A DNA stretch of 64,000 nucleotides from UBA5078 sp051252515. Lineage in GTDB: Bacteria; Pseudomonadota; Gammaproteobacteria; Pseudomonadales; Pseudohongiellaceae. The notes under the pieces were generated by a model, which was not told the DNA's origin, did not search any database, and saw nothing but the letters and a program-made list of their open reading frames with translations. This document shows, in pieces, positions 8,400-17,947 of the stretch. A program made the position numbers and the translations under genes. Position 1 is the stretch's first letter. Each line of letters begins with the position of its first letter. The stretch is from positions 1 to 64,000 of the forward strand of contig JBPOFS010000004.1 in NCBI GenBank assembly GCA_051252515.1. The letters run 5' to 3'.

Positions 8400-10148
8400 T
8401 TATTCGCAACGCTCGAGATGCTCTATCATTAGCTGCAAGTTACGCTGTCCGCGAAACTCGTTAACATCAAGCCGATAAACGACTTTAACGCGCCAATTGT
8501 TACAGTTTGCCCATAGCTCGGTCTCGACATTGAAGGCGATAGCATCCAGCAAACACTGCTTATCATCTACAGGGCACAAGACTAACTTAAGATGCGCCCC
8601 GCCCAAGACTCGGTACTGCGCGATGAGAAATTCCCCATCAAAGCTGGGCTCTGGGAAATGCTGGCCCCAAGGACCGTACTGCCTTAGCAGCTGCGCATTA
8701 GCTAAAGTAAGCTCCGCCCCATCTAACGCCCCATCGGTCACGATGCGAGCCTGCAGATCATCCTCTCCTAGCTGGGAGGTGACAACCTCTGCAAACGCCG
8801 CGCTAAAACGCGGGTAATCTACTTTGCGCAAACTGAGCCCTGCCGCCATCGCGTGACCGCCAAACCGGCTAATCAAGCCAGGATTTTGGGTAGCCACAGT
8901 ATCGAGCACATCGCGAATATGCAATCCGGGTATCGAGCGTGCCGACCCTTTGAGCTCTTCGCTCGCCTCCCCTTCAACGCCAGCGTCAGCGAATGCAATC
9001 ACAGGACGGTGATAACGCTCTTTGATACGCGCCGCAAGAATCCCAATGACCCCTTGATGCCAAGCCGCGTTATAAATACATAAGCCCGCCGGCATTTGTG
9101 CCTCGTCGATGGCCAATGTCTCAAGCGTCGCCATAGCCTGTGTGCGCATATCCGTTTCAATCGTTTTACGTTGCTGGTTCATCCCATCTAGCGCTTGCGC
9201 CATTTCCAGCGCTTGCTTGGGGTCATCACACAGCAGGCATTCTATTCCTAAGGACATATCATCCAGTCGACCCGCTGCATTCAATCGCGGGCCTACGGCA
9301 AAGCCTAGGTCACTTGCTACTAAGGTTGCAGGGTCGCGCTTGCCAATAGTGAGCAAAGCCATCACTCCGGCACAAGCACGTCCTGCACGAATGCGCTTCA
9401 ATCCTTCATTGACGAGAATGCGATTATTACGATCAAGGGGCACCACATCCGCCACAGTGCCGAGTGCCACTAAATCTAAGTAACTTGCAAGATTAGGCTC
9501 GGGAATGGCGTTTTGTGAAAACCAATGACGCTCGCGGAGTGCACTGCGCAGTGCTGCCAACACATAAAACACCACCCCTACTCCAGCAAGTGCTTTGCTA
9601 GGAAAGTCACAAGCATGTTGATTGGGGTTAACGATGGCATCCGCCTTGGGCAATTCGCGGCCTTGTAAATGGTGATCGGTGATCAACACTTTCATGCCAA
9701 TGGCTTGCGCCGCGGCCACGCCCTCAATACTCGAGATCCCATTGTCGACGGTCAACAACAAGTCTGGTCGCTTCCCTTTTGCTAACTCAACGATCTCTGG
9801 GGTCAGCCCATAACCGTATTCGAATCTATTGGGAACGATGTAGTCAACGTTCTTAAACCCCATCGCGCGCAATGCCCGCAAAGCCAGGACACAACTCGTC
9901 GCACCATCGGCATCAAAATCGGAAACGATTAAGACACGGCCCTGCCGATCAAGTTGCTGAATCAGCAACGCCACCGCAGCGTCGATACCATTAAGTAATT
10001 GGGGGGCAAGCAAGGTGCTAAAGGACAGGAGGATATCCGCATCCGAGGTCACTGCGCGTGCGGACAAAATGCGTTGCAGTAACGCAGGCAGTGTCGCAGA
10101 CAATTGATGTGTCTGCGGCACTGCTCTACGGCTAATCAGGGGGTTCAC
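8400..10148 (-). CDS. recJ: Single-stranded-DNA-specific exonuclease RecJ
   Basis: A 582-residue DHH-family 5'-3' exonuclease acting in recombination, mismatch and base-excision repair. The phosphoesterase motifs are visible: SDFDADGATS (about residue 97), TVDNGISS, ITDHHLQG (the DHH motif), and the C-terminal DHHA1 glycine-rich motif RFGGHAMAAGLSL near 470. An OB fold follows. Length matches E. coli RecJ (577 aa). Its ATG overlaps the thrC stop by four bases, so it is translationally coupled in the dsbC-hom-thrC-recJ order. Confidence 0.97.
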   Translation of the reverse strand: MNPLISRRAVPQTHQLSATLPALLQRILSARAVTSDADILLSFSTLLAPQLLNGIDAAVALLIQQLDRQGRVLIVSDFDADGATSCVLALRALRAMGFKNVDYIVPNRFEYGYGLTPEIVELAKGKRPDLLLTVDNGISSIEGVAAAQAIGMKVLITDHHLQGRELPKADAIVNPNQHACDFPSKALAGVGVVFYVLAALRSALRERHWFSQNAIPEPNLASYLDLVALGTVADVVPLDRNNRILVNEGLKRIRAGRACAGVMALLTIGKRDPATLVASDLGFAVGPRLNAAGRLDDMSLGIECLLCDDPKQALEMAQALDGMNQQRKTIETDMRTQAMATLETLAIDEAQMPAGLCIYNAAWHQGVIGILAARIKERYHRPVIAFADAGVEGEASEELKGSARSIPGLHIRDVLDTVATQNPGLISRFGGHAMAAGLSLRKVDYPRFSAAFAEVVTSQLGEDDLQARIVTDGALDGAELTLANAQLLRQYGPWGQHFPEPSFDGEFLIAQYRVLGGAHLKLVLCPVDDKQCLLDAIAFNVETELWANCNNWRVKVVYRLDVNEFRGQRNLQLMIEHLERCE

Positions 10149-11533
10149 AGATGGGACTTAACGTAATCGGTAATCGCATCCAAGGAATTATCAACGATGT
10201 CATACCGCTCTTCACGCTCAAACAAGTCATTCAAATGTTCAGGCAACTGCGGCGTATCCAACCCTGCGCGGGCAACCGCATCAGAGAATTTCACCGGATG
10301 TGCCGTCGCCAGAGTAATCATCGGCACTGCAGTATCCGTGTTGCAATCACGCGCTGCTTTCACGCCAATAGCCGTATGCGGATCGATCAAGAACTCGGAC
10401 TCTTCGAACACTTGTTTAATCACAGCACAAGTGGCGTCATCATCTACGGCTGCGCTAGAGAACACCTTCTTCGCCTGCTCCCATCGCTCAGCAGAGACAC
10501 TTTGGCTGCCAGTGCTTGAGTTAGACATGAACTGCGATAAGGCTTCGCCGTCACGGCCAAACAAATCGAACAGATAGCGCTCAAAGTTACTCGACACCAT
10601 AATATCCATGCTAGGAGATAAGGTATGTTTTAGCTCTGACAACGAGTATTCATTGCGGTTGATGAAGCGATGCAAAATATCATTGCTATTAGTGGCCACG
10701 ATCAATTGACGCACTGGCAAGCCCATTTGCATGGCAAGATAACCCGCGTAGATGTCGCCAAAATTACCCGTTGGAACAGAGAACGATACTTGACGGTGCG
10801 GACCACCTAATTGTACTGAGGCGTAAAAATAATAGACGATCTGCGCCATGATTCGCGCCCAGTTAATGGAATTCACCGCCACTAATTGTCGACCACCAGG
10901 AAGAAAGGACTGATCACCAAACGCTGCTTTTACGATGCTTTGGCAATCGTCGAAATTACCCTTCACCGCAATATTGTGCACATTGTCGCCAAGCACGGTC
11001 GTCATCTGACGACGTTGAACTTCGGACACTCTTTGGTGAGGATGCAGAATAAAGATATCAACGTTGTCGCTATGTCGACATCCTTCAAGCGCAGCAGAAC
11101 CGGTATCTCCGGAAGTCGCGCCAAGAATCACTACTTTTTGATCATTACGCTTGAGCACGTAGTCTAAAAGATTGCCAAGCAACTGCAGTGCAAAATCTTT
11201 AAAGGCCAATGTAGGGCCGCAATACAGTTCAAGCACCCACTCATTTGCACCTAACATGCGCAGTGGTGCCACAGCCTTACTCGCAAACTTTGAATAGCTG
11301 CGGTCAATAATTTCTTTCAGCACGTCGTCGGGTATCGCCCCATCAACAAACGGCGTAATAATTTTATGAGCAAGCTCTGGGTAACTTAACCCTGCCATCT
11401 GCTCCATTTCTGCCTTACTAAACGTCGGCAATTGCTCTGGCACATAAAGCCCGCCATCAGGAGCAAGCCCTGTCAGCAATACCTGTTCGAATGTTTGCGC
11501 CGGCGCTTTGCCGCGAGTACTGATGTATCTCAT
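10145..11533 (-). CDS. thrC: Threonine synthase
   Basis: PLP enzyme (462 aa) that converts O-phosphohomoserine to threonine. The N-terminus MRYISTRGKAP and the PLP-lysine segment GPTLAFKDFALQLLG (about residues 105-120) are characteristic, as are GATSGDTGSAALEG and the phosphate-binding VPTGNFGDIYAGY. It belongs to the longer threonine synthase subfamily found in proteobacteria and yeast. It lies 30 bp after hom and overlaps recJ by four bases, so it is almost certainly cotranscribed with hom. Confidence 0.97.
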   Translation of the reverse strand: MRYISTRGKAPAQTFEQVLLTGLAPDGGLYVPEQLPTFSKAEMEQMAGLSYPELAHKIITPFVDGAIPDDVLKEIIDRSYSKFASKAVAPLRMLGANEWVLELYCGPTLAFKDFALQLLGNLLDYVLKRNDQKVVILGATSGDTGSAALEGCRHSDNVDIFILHPHQRVSEVQRRQMTTVLGDNVHNIAVKGNFDDCQSIVKAAFGDQSFLPGGRQLVAVNSINWARIMAQIVYYFYASVQLGGPHRQVSFSVPTGNFGDIYAGYLAMQMGLPVRQLIVATNSNDILHRFINRNEYSLSELKHTLSPSMDIMVSSNFERYLFDLFGRDGEALSQFMSNSSTGSQSVSAERWEQAKKVFSSAAVDDDATCAVIKQVFEESEFLIDPHTAIGVKAARDCNTDTAVPMITLATAHPVKFSDAVARAGLDTPQLPEHLNDLFEREERYDIVDNSLDAITDYVKSHL

Positions 11534-11563
11534 GAAGTTTGCCTATTTGCTATCAATACGAGA

Positions 11564-12922
11564 CTAACTGTCTTCGCCATCGAGTTGTTCTATGCGTATG
11601 CGAGTTACTTTCTCTACTACTTGTTCGAGCGCATCAATCGCTTTTATCGCTTCATTCATGCGTCGCTCTAATACTTTGCCAGTAAGAATGACAATTGGCA
11701 CGAACACGTAAGAATCCAAACTAGCGTCTGGTTCTTTTTGAATCAAGGCTTCAATGTTGATGCCATAATCCGTTAACAATTGTGAGATCTGCGCCATGAC
11801 ACCAATTTTGTCATACACCGATAGACGTAAATAAAACTCACATTCAATGTCTTCGATATCCAGTACAGGGATATCCGTACGAAGTGAGTTAAACGCTAAC
11901 GAAGGCACATTACCAGGAGATCCTTTGGACGCATCGCCAGCACTTCGAACGATATCAATAAGATCAGCCACTACCGAAGACGCTGTTGCCTTCGCGCCGG
12001 CTCCTGCGCCGTAATACAAGGTTGCGCCAACCGAATCACCCTTAACGACAACAGCATTCATCACGCCATTAACATTGGCGATGAGACGTTGCTCGGAGAT
12101 CAGCGTTGGGTGCACGCGTAACTCGATCCCTTTATCGGTCATGCGGGTAATACCAAGGTGCTTAATGCGATACCCTAGCTCGGAAGCATAGTTAACATCA
12201 TCGCTGGTGATCTTGCTGATACCCTCGGTATACACTTTGTCAAACTGCAAGGCGATCCCGAATGCATTGGACGCCAGAATTGTTAATTTATGTGCTGCGT
12301 CGATGCCCTCAACGTCAAAAGTAGGGTCCGCTTCGGCATAGCCCAAGGCTTGCGCCTCAGCCAATACATCGGCAAAGTTACGTCCCTTCTCAGCCATTTC
12401 AGTAAGAATAAAATTGCCAGTACCGTTGATGATACCTGCTAACCATTGAATAGAATTGGCGGCTAGCCCTTCGCGCAAGGCCTTGATAATGGGAATACCA
12501 CCAGCGACCGCACTTTCGTACGCAACTGTCACCCCTTTGCGCTTTGCAGCGGCAAAGATATCGTTTCCGTGCACGGCTATGAGAGCCTTGTTGGCAGTGA
12601 CCACATGCTTGCCGTTTTCAATGGCACGCAAGATCAAAGAAAGAGCGGGCTCCATTCCGCCAAGCACCTCTACCACCACATCGACCTCTGGGTCGTCTAC
12701 GACCGCAAACACATCGGTGCTAAAACGCACACTGGACGTGTCATAGAGTGGATTCTCACGTCGCGAAGCCACATGCGTGACGCGCAACTCTTTCCCGAGG
12801 CGGCGAGTGAGCTCAGCCTGATTAGCTTGTAACAGGTTAAAGGTGCCGCCGCCGACGGTGCCCATTCCGCAAATTCCAACATTGAACTGCGCTTTATGCT
12901 CTTGTACTGAATCCTGTTTCAA
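11564..12922 (-). CDS. hom: Homoserine dehydrogenase
   Basis: NAD(P)-dependent homoserine dehydrogenase (452 aa), the branch-point enzyme to threonine and methionine. The Rossmann motif VGICGMGTVGGG sits near residue 15. The catalytic/substrate segment includes VTANKALIAVHG, AGGIPIIKALREG and INGTGNFILTEM. A C-terminal ACT domain (about 365-450) is the expected threonine feedback site. It is first of the hom-thrC-recJ run, and a terminator (12973-13019) separates it from dsbC, so it likely has its own promoter in the 120-bp gap. LysC, the kinase feeding this pathway, is encoded separately at 847-2076. Confidence 0.97.
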   Translation of the reverse strand: MKQDSVQEHKAQFNVGICGMGTVGGGTFNLLQANQAELTRRLGKELRVTHVASRRENPLYDTSSVRFSTDVFAVVDDPEVDVVVEVLGGMEPALSLILRAIENGKHVVTANKALIAVHGNDIFAAAKRKGVTVAYESAVAGGIPIIKALREGLAANSIQWLAGIINGTGNFILTEMAEKGRNFADVLAEAQALGYAEADPTFDVEGIDAAHKLTILASNAFGIALQFDKVYTEGISKITSDDVNYASELGYRIKHLGITRMTDKGIELRVHPTLISEQRLIANVNGVMNAVVVKGDSVGATLYYGAGAGAKATASSVVADLIDIVRSAGDASKGSPGNVPSLAFNSLRTDIPVLDIEDIECEFYLRLSVYDKIGVMAQISQLLTDYGINIEALIQKEPDASLDSYVFVPIVILTGKVLERRMNEAIKAIDALEQVVEKVTRIRIEQLDGEDS

Positions 12923-12972
12923 GACTATCCCTCTACACCAAAGTTAAGTGGCGCATATTGTACTAAAATTTG

Positions 12973-13019
12973 GAAAACAAAAAGCACCGTTCACTACATT
13001 TTTACGCAGCGAACGATGC
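12973..13019 (-). terminator. Rho-independent terminator after dsbC
   Basis: On the minus strand GCATCGTTCGCTGC pairs with GTAGTGAACGGTGC (two G-U or mismatched positions) around an A-rich loop, followed at once by TTTTTGTTTTCC. It lies 26 bp past the dsbC stop and so separates dsbC from hom. Confidence 0.8.
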
Positions 13020-13044
13020 CATTGAAGGGCTTTAAGCTAGTTAC

Positions 13045-13797
13045 CTACTGACCGAAGACTGTGGCCGCCAATTGTGTGGGCTCTAAATAACCAGGAATGA
13101 CTGTTCCGTCTTCCAGCACTATTGCAGGTGTTCCGGAAATTCCGATTTTATTACCTAGCGCATAGTGTTTTAAGACCGGGCTATCACAATTTCGACTAGG
13201 GATGTTCTGACCATGTTTAGCCTGAGAGATCGACTTATTGCGATCATCTGAACACCACACACTGATCATTTTCTGATAAGCCTCAGAGGCCTCACCACCG
13301 CGTGGGTAAGCGACATAGCGTACGCGAATACCATTAGCGAGATTAGTCTCTAGATCACCATGAAGACGACGACAATAAGCACAATCAACATCCGTGAAGA
13401 CAGTGATAGTGCCCTTTGTTTGTTCTGGCTCGAAAATCACCATTTCGGACTCAGGAACATCGGCAATCCACTGCGCAACATTCTTTTGACGCTCGATGGC
13501 CGAAAGATTGATCAAGCCATTGCTTTGCGCCTTAAACAGGTCACCGGTCACCAAATACTCACCCTTAGTATCCGTGAAGAGCCTTTCACCAGTGGAAAGT
13601 TCAACTTCGATCAAACCTGGAAACGGAGTTTCAGTCACATTGACGATATCGACCATCGCGCCAGTGGCTTGACTCAAGGTCTGAGTCAGGGCCGTTTTAA
13701 GCGATTGCGCCCAAGCTTGATCTTGAGCAAAAGCCGATGGAGTAAGAACAAGCAAACAAACAGCGCTTGCAAGCAGTGTACGAAGTAGATGTTTCAT
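13045..13797 (-). CDS. dsbC: Thiol:disulfide isomerase DsbC
   Basis: Periplasmic disulfide isomerase of 250 aa. A signal peptide MKHLLRTLLASAVCLLVLTP...AFA is followed by the N-terminal dimerisation domain (about 25-95), a linker and a thioredoxin domain with active site DCAYCRRLH (near residue 139) and cis-proline segment GISGTPAIVLEDG. A second cysteine pair (CSDDRN...RNCDSP) matches the structural disulfide of the family. It reshuffles wrong disulfides and is kept reduced by DsbD (6103-8259). The dsbC-hom-thrC-recJ order resembles that in pseudomonads. Confidence 0.94.
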   Translation of the reverse strand: MKHLLRTLLASAVCLLVLTPSAFAQDQAWAQSLKTALTQTLSQATGAMVDIVNVTETPFPGLIEVELSTGERLFTDTKGEYLVTGDLFKAQSNGLINLSAIERQKNVAQWIADVPESEMVIFEPEQTKGTITVFTDVDCAYCRRLHGDLETNLANGIRVRYVAYPRGGEASEAYQKMISVWCSDDRNKSISQAKHGQNIPSRNCDSPVLKHYALGNKIGISGTPAIVLEDGTVIPGYLEPTQLAATVFGQ

Positions 13798-13953
13798 GAA
13801 AAATATTCCTCACGAGCGTGCATTCAATTAGGCATAAAGCGGGAGACCGACATTTTCAATAATTTGTCTCCTTTTGCAGCAGATTTCGCTAAATTTAATG
13901 ACGTAACTTAACACAAGGCATCCCTAACGGGCCACGCCTTAAATCAGCGCCAA

Positions 13954-13986
13954 TAAAAAAAGGAGGCACTAGGTGCCTCCTTTTTA
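13954..13986 (-). terminator. Strong (bidirectional-looking) terminator after rplS
   Basis: A nine-base perfect stem AGGAGGCAC (13961-13969) and its complement end at 13980 around a two-base loop. It is flanked by seven A on the left and TTTTTATTT on the right, so it has a U-tract in either direction. It lies 60 bp past rplS and closes the rpsP-rimM-trmD-rplS operon. Confidence 0.85.
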
Positions 13987-14046
13987 TTTGTCTGCCACAC
14001 AACAATGGGGGTAAGCGCTTTACGCTTAGCTCCCTTTTGTTGAGAG

Positions 14047-14412
14047 TTAGACTGATCTTTTCTGAAGCTTCTCTGTGATTCGAGCCGCTTTGCCCGAAAG
14101 TTCACGCAAGTAGTACAGTTTTGCTTGACGCACATCACCGCGACGCTTCAACGTAATGCTTTCTAGTAGTGGGCTGTGAGTCTGGAAAGTACGCTCAACA
14201 CCAACACCGTGAGAGATTTTACGTACTGTAAACGCAGAGTTCAGGGCACGGCTACGAATACCAATCACAATGCCTTCAAATGCTTGCAGACGCTCACGAT
14301 CGCCTTCCTTGATCTTTACTTGCACAACAACAGTGTCGCCTGGACCGAAGTCTGGGATATCTTTTTTAAGTTGTGCGTTTTCAACCATCTGAATGATTTT
14401 GTTCTTGCTCAT
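14047..14412 (-). CDS. rplS: 50S ribosomal protein L19
   Basis: L19 of 121 aa: MSKNKIIQMVENAQLKKD, then FGPGDTVVVQVKIKEG, RLQAFEGIVIGIRSR and the C-terminal RRGDVRQAKLYYLRE. It sits near the 30S-50S interface. I start it at the ATG at 14412, which has GGGAGTAAGG just upstream and gives the usual family length. The longer reading frame would run into trmD and adds residues that no L19 has. It is last of the rpsP-rimM-trmD-rplS operon, 16 bp after trmD. Confidence 0.98.
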   Translation of the reverse strand: MSKNKIIQMVENAQLKKDIPDFGPGDTVVVQVKIKEGDRERLQAFEGIVIGIRSRALNSAFTVRKISHGVGVERTFQTHSPLLESITLKRRGDVRQAKLYYLRELSGKAARITEKLQKRSV

Positions 14413-14428
14413 TGCCTTACTCCCGGGT

Positions 14429-15202
14429 TCAAGACTCAGTGCGATTGCGCCGCGCCTCGTAATCATCAATAAATTGTTCTAGCAAAATTGTTTGTTCCGC
14501 GTTTAGCGTTAACTTTTCTAACAAATCTGGTCGTTTCAACCATGTATTACCGAGACTTTCTCTAAGGCGCCAAACCCTGATTTTCTCATGGTTTCCGCCA
14601 AGTAATACATCAGGCACTGACTCGCCTTCGTATTCTTGTGGCCGCGTATACTGCGGACTGTCTAACAAACCGTCTGCAAAAGAATCTGCAGCGGCTGAAC
14701 CATCATGGCCTAATGCTTGTGGTTGGTAGCGCGTTAACGCGTCGACCATTACCATCGCGGCCAGTTCACCGCCACTGAGAACAAAGTCCCCAATAGACCA
14801 TTCTTCATCGATCTCGTGACGCAACACTCGCTCATCAATTCCTTGATAACGACCGCACACCAATACCAACTGCTTACGTTTGGCTAGTTGCTCAACCCCT
14901 TCTTGATCTAGTCGTCGCCCCTGAGGGGACAAATAAATCACAAGCGGTTTGTCGTCTTGTGTTTCGCCTAAGCCTTCTTTGGCTGCATTAATTGCAGCTT
15001 GCAAAGGTTCGGTTTTCATCAGCATTCCTGGACCACCACCAAACGGGCGATCATCCACTGTGCGATGCTTATCGGTTGTGAAGTCCCGAGGGTTCCAACA
15101 CTCTACCGATACAATTCCGTCGCGATTAGCACGGCCGGTAATCCCGTAATCCGTCACTGCCGCGAACATCTCAGGAAACAATGTGACTATGCCAATCAGC
15201 AC
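14429..15202 (-). CDS. trmD: tRNA (guanine-N1)-methyltransferase TrmD
   Basis: SPOUT methyltransferase (257 aa) that makes m1G37 in tRNAs with G36, preventing +1 frameshifting. Family hallmarks are the N-terminus MLIGIVTLFPEMF, RTVDDRPFGGGPGML (about residues 45-60), the trefoil-knot SAM site YLSPQGRRL and LVCGRYQGIDERV, and IGDFVLSGGELAA. Length is standard. It sits between rimM (20-bp gap) and rplS (16-bp gap). Confidence 0.98.
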   Translation of the reverse strand: MLIGIVTLFPEMFAAVTDYGITGRANRDGIVSVECWNPRDFTTDKHRTVDDRPFGGGPGMLMKTEPLQAAINAAKEGLGETQDDKPLVIYLSPQGRRLDQEGVEQLAKRKQLVLVCGRYQGIDERVLRHEIDEEWSIGDFVLSGGELAAMVMVDALTRYQPQALGHDGSAAADSFADGLLDSPQYTRPQEYEGESVPDVLLGGNHEKIRVWRLRESLGNTWLKRPDLLEKLTLNAEQTILLEQFIDDYEARRNRTES

Positions 15203-15222
15203 TTTGCTCCCCTTCTAAAAAT

Positions 15223-15759
15223 CTAGGCCAGATAATCAGGTTCCCATTCAACGCTTATACAACGCTTTGAACGAGACACTTCTCGTACTACTTGGTCTGG
15301 CAAATAGGGAATTAATCGTTCCCGTTTGTCGATACTGCCCTCTGAGGGCTGTACCACCAGCACATCGTTCGCACCGGTTTCTAACATTTTGGCGACAGTC
15401 CCCAGTAATTGGCCGGACACTGTTATCACCTGCATTCCATTAAGCTCACGCCAATAGAACTCTTCTTCATCCAGCTCGGGTAGCTCTTGCACGCTAACGG
15501 CAAGCTCTACCCCTGTTAGCAATTTGGCATCATCGGGATCATCGTAGCCTACAAAATGCGCGACCAACCCTTTGCCATGAACCTTGCTTTGGTCCATCTT
15601 GATAGTCTGCCAACGCCCGCCAATCTTGGCGCTCATCTGCTTAAAATCAAGAATATTGTCTTGTGGATCCGTGTAAGAGATCAGCTTGAGCCAGCCTTTG
15701 ATGCCATAAAGACGGCCAATACGGCCCATGGTCACCAATTCCTGCTGTTCAAGCTCCAT
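15223..15759 (-). CDS. rimM: Ribosome maturation factor RimM
   Basis: 16S rRNA processing factor (178 aa) that helps maturation of the 30S head through S19. The N-terminal RimM barrel begins TMGRIGRLYGIKGWLKLISYTDP. The C-terminal PRC-barrel contains EFYWRELNGMQVIT, GANDVLVVQPSEG and LIPYLPDQVV. Position between rpsP and trmD confirms the assignment. Confidence 0.96.
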   Translation of the reverse strand: MELEQQELVTMGRIGRLYGIKGWLKLISYTDPQDNILDFKQMSAKIGGRWQTIKMDQSKVHGKGLVAHFVGYDDPDDAKLLTGVELAVSVQELPELDEEEFYWRELNGMQVITVSGQLLGTVAKMLETGANDVLVVQPSEGSIDKRERLIPYLPDQVVREVSRSKRCISVEWEPDYLA

Positions 15760-15828
15760 CTAACAACCTCTATGTCACTTTCGTGCACATGGACCCGCAA
15801 CGCTAGATTTCGCTAGCGTTGAAGTCAA

Positions 15829-16089
15829 TTACGCCGCTGTAGAAGCAGCTTTAGCCGCATCTTTAAGCAATGCTGCAACACGTTGGCTTGGCTGTGCGCC
15901 TTTGCCTGTCCAGTATTCTACACGATCAAGGTTGAGACGAAGACGCTCTTCCTGACCTTTAGCGAGTGGGTTGAAAAATCCAACGCGCTCAATAAAGCGA
16001 CCATCGCGTGGATTACGCTGATCTGTCACTGTGATGTAGTAAAAAGGCTTCTTTTTAGCACCAGCGCGAGCCAGTCTGATAATGACCAT
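15829..16089 (-). CDS. rpsP: 30S ribosomal protein S16
   Basis: S16 of 86 aa starting MVIIRLARAGAKKKPFYYI, with the family core RNPRDGRFIERVGFFNPLAK and ending in an alanine-rich tail. The ATG at 16089 gives the normal length; an upstream in-frame start would add 17 residues foreign to the family. It is first of the rpsP-rimM-trmD-rplS operon; the 256-bp gap up to ffh probably holds the promoter. Confidence 0.97.
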   Translation of the reverse strand: MVIIRLARAGAKKKPFYYITVTDQRNPRDGRFIERVGFFNPLAKGQEERLRLNLDRVEYWTGKGAQPSQRVAALLKDAAKAASTAA

Positions 16090-16345
16090 AAACTTATGAT
16101 TCCTGTTTGTGCAATCGATCGAAAACTGTTCCAACCTCAATACGTTATCGGCACATGCCGAAACCCATCATTGCTTGCGCACAAGCTGAGGGTGGAAAAA
16201 GGCGGGTATTCTAAGGGAAATAGACTCTATATGGAAGGGAACTTTCAAGTTTTTAATACGCAAGGCAAAAACCCACGAAGCAACAGAGAAGTCCCGTCAA
16301 TGAAGTCATTGGAGCGCTCCCCGAGAACGCCCCAACATGCTGTAT

Positions 16346-17728
16346 TTATAAGCGAGGAGGCCCACCTGCCCCTGGAAAACCACCAGGACCACCCATGCCG
16401 CCCAAACCGCGCATCATGTTGGCCATTCCGCCGCCCTTCATCTTTTTCATGACTTTTTGCATTTGCTTGTGTTGCTTTAGAAGTCGATTGAGGTCTTGCA
16501 ACTGTGTCCCAGAACCCATGGTAATTCGGCGCTTACGGGAGCCATTTAGAATCTCTGGATTAACGCGCTCTTTCATCGTCATGGAATTAATAATCGCTTC
16601 CATTTTACTGAACAAAGAGTCGTCCACCATTTTGGCAGCACCTGCAGGAAGCGCACCCATTCCTGGGAGTTTGTCCATTATACTGCTCATTCCCCCCATG
16701 TTCTGCATTTGCTTAATCTGTTCTTTAAAGTCTTCAAGGTCAAAACCTTTGCCCTTTTTGATCTTCGAAGCAATGCGCTCCGCTTTCTCTTTATCGACTT
16801 TGCGCTCGACCTCTTCAATCAAAGAAAGCAGGTCACCCATACCAAGAATACGTGTCGCGACACGATCAGGGTAGAACGGTTCTAAGGCATCAGATTTTTC
16901 GCCTACACCAATAAACTTAATGGGTTTGCCCGTAATTTCGCGCACGGACAATGCCGCACCGCCGCGGGCATCACCATCCGCTTTAGTCAGAATCACACCC
17001 GTCAATGGCAAGGCATCATTAAACGCTTTAGCCGTATTGGCTGCGTCTTGCCCTGTCATAGCATCTACAACAAACAAAGTTTCGACGGGGTTTAACACTT
17101 CATGCAAACGGCTAATCTCGCTCATCATGCTTTCATCAATAGCAAGACGACCCGCCGTATCGACGATCAATACGTCGATAAATTTATTCTTTGCCTCTTG
17201 TAGGGCCGCCTTGACGATCGCCTCAGGCTTCTGTCCTACATCGCTTGGGAAGAATGCAACACCGACTTCGTTAGCGAGGGTTTCAAGCTGTGCGATCGCG
17301 GCAGGACGGTAAACGTCGGCACTGACCACCATGACGCTCTTTTTCGGGTTCAGGGTTAGCCAACGCGATAATTTCGCTACCGTTGTTGTCTTACCCGCCC
17401 CTTGTAGGCCCGCCATCAGAATTACGGCAGGAGGCTGTGCTCGCAAGTCGAGCTCTTCATTCGCCACGCCCATGACCGCTTCTAATTCGGCCTGCACGAT
17501 CTTGATAAAGGTTTGCGTTGGGCTAAGGCTTTGCTTGACCTCTTGGCCTACCGCACGCTGCCTAACACGCTCAATGAACCCTTTCACGACTGAAAGCGCT
17601 ACATCGGCCTCCAGCAAGGCACGGCGCACTTCACGAAGGGCGTCTTGAATATTGTTATCTGTTAGCGTGCCTTTGCCACTGATTTTGCGCAAAGCCCCAG
17701 ATAATCGGTCGGTTAAGCTTTCAAACAT
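16346..17728 (-). CDS. ffh: Signal recognition particle protein Ffh
   Basis: SRP54 homologue (460 aa), the GTPase that binds signal sequences and 4.5S RNA and docks with FtsY for co-translational membrane insertion. The N domain (MFESLTDRLSGAL) is followed by the G domain with P-loop GLQGAGKTTTVAKL (about residue 107), DTAGR, and TKADGDARGGAAL. The methionine-rich M domain contains RKRRITMGSGTQLQDLNRL and ends in a glycine/methionine-rich tail. It is divergent from the cytochrome c assembly gene at 17948, as in many gammaproteobacteria. Confidence 0.98.
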   Translation of the reverse strand: MFESLTDRLSGALRKISGKGTLTDNNIQDALREVRRALLEADVALSVVKGFIERVRQRAVGQEVKQSLSPTQTFIKIVQAELEAVMGVANEELDLRAQPPAVILMAGLQGAGKTTTVAKLSRWLTLNPKKSVMVVSADVYRPAAIAQLETLANEVGVAFFPSDVGQKPEAIVKAALQEAKNKFIDVLIVDTAGRLAIDESMMSEISRLHEVLNPVETLFVVDAMTGQDAANTAKAFNDALPLTGVILTKADGDARGGAALSVREITGKPIKFIGVGEKSDALEPFYPDRVATRILGMGDLLSLIEEVERKVDKEKAERIASKIKKGKGFDLEDFKEQIKQMQNMGGMSSIMDKLPGMGALPAGAAKMVDDSLFSKMEAIINSMTMKERVNPEILNGSRKRRITMGSGTQLQDLNRLLKQHKQMQKVMKKMKGGGMANMMRGLGGMGGPGGFPGAGGPPRL

Positions 17729-17947
17729 AGTTCACTTCCAGCGTGATGCCATCATTAAGAAATAGATTGGACGCGATTATAGCCAAATGCGGCGCTATGT
17801 TCACTGTCAGCGAACATACGATCTTCAATTAGCCTATTTGCGAGAAAATATCGCTTCAACCCCCACCGTACATATGAGAAACTTTCGCAACAACGAGGCT
17901 GTACGACCTGCCTACAGAAATTCTTCTAGCACCCCCAGAGATAGTCG

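Noticed and set aside
14413..14469. N-terminal extension of rplS
   Set aside because: It would overlap trmD, and no L19 has it; the internal ATG has a clear ribosome-binding site.
15883..16452. 189-residue plus-strand ORF between rpsP and ffh
   Set aside because: It overlaps rpsP and the ffh end on the opposite strand and has no family features.
16395..17648. Chain of plus-strand ORFs antisense to ffh (159, 130 and 105 residues)
   Set aside because: Shadows of the conserved ffh codons; composition is non-protein-like.
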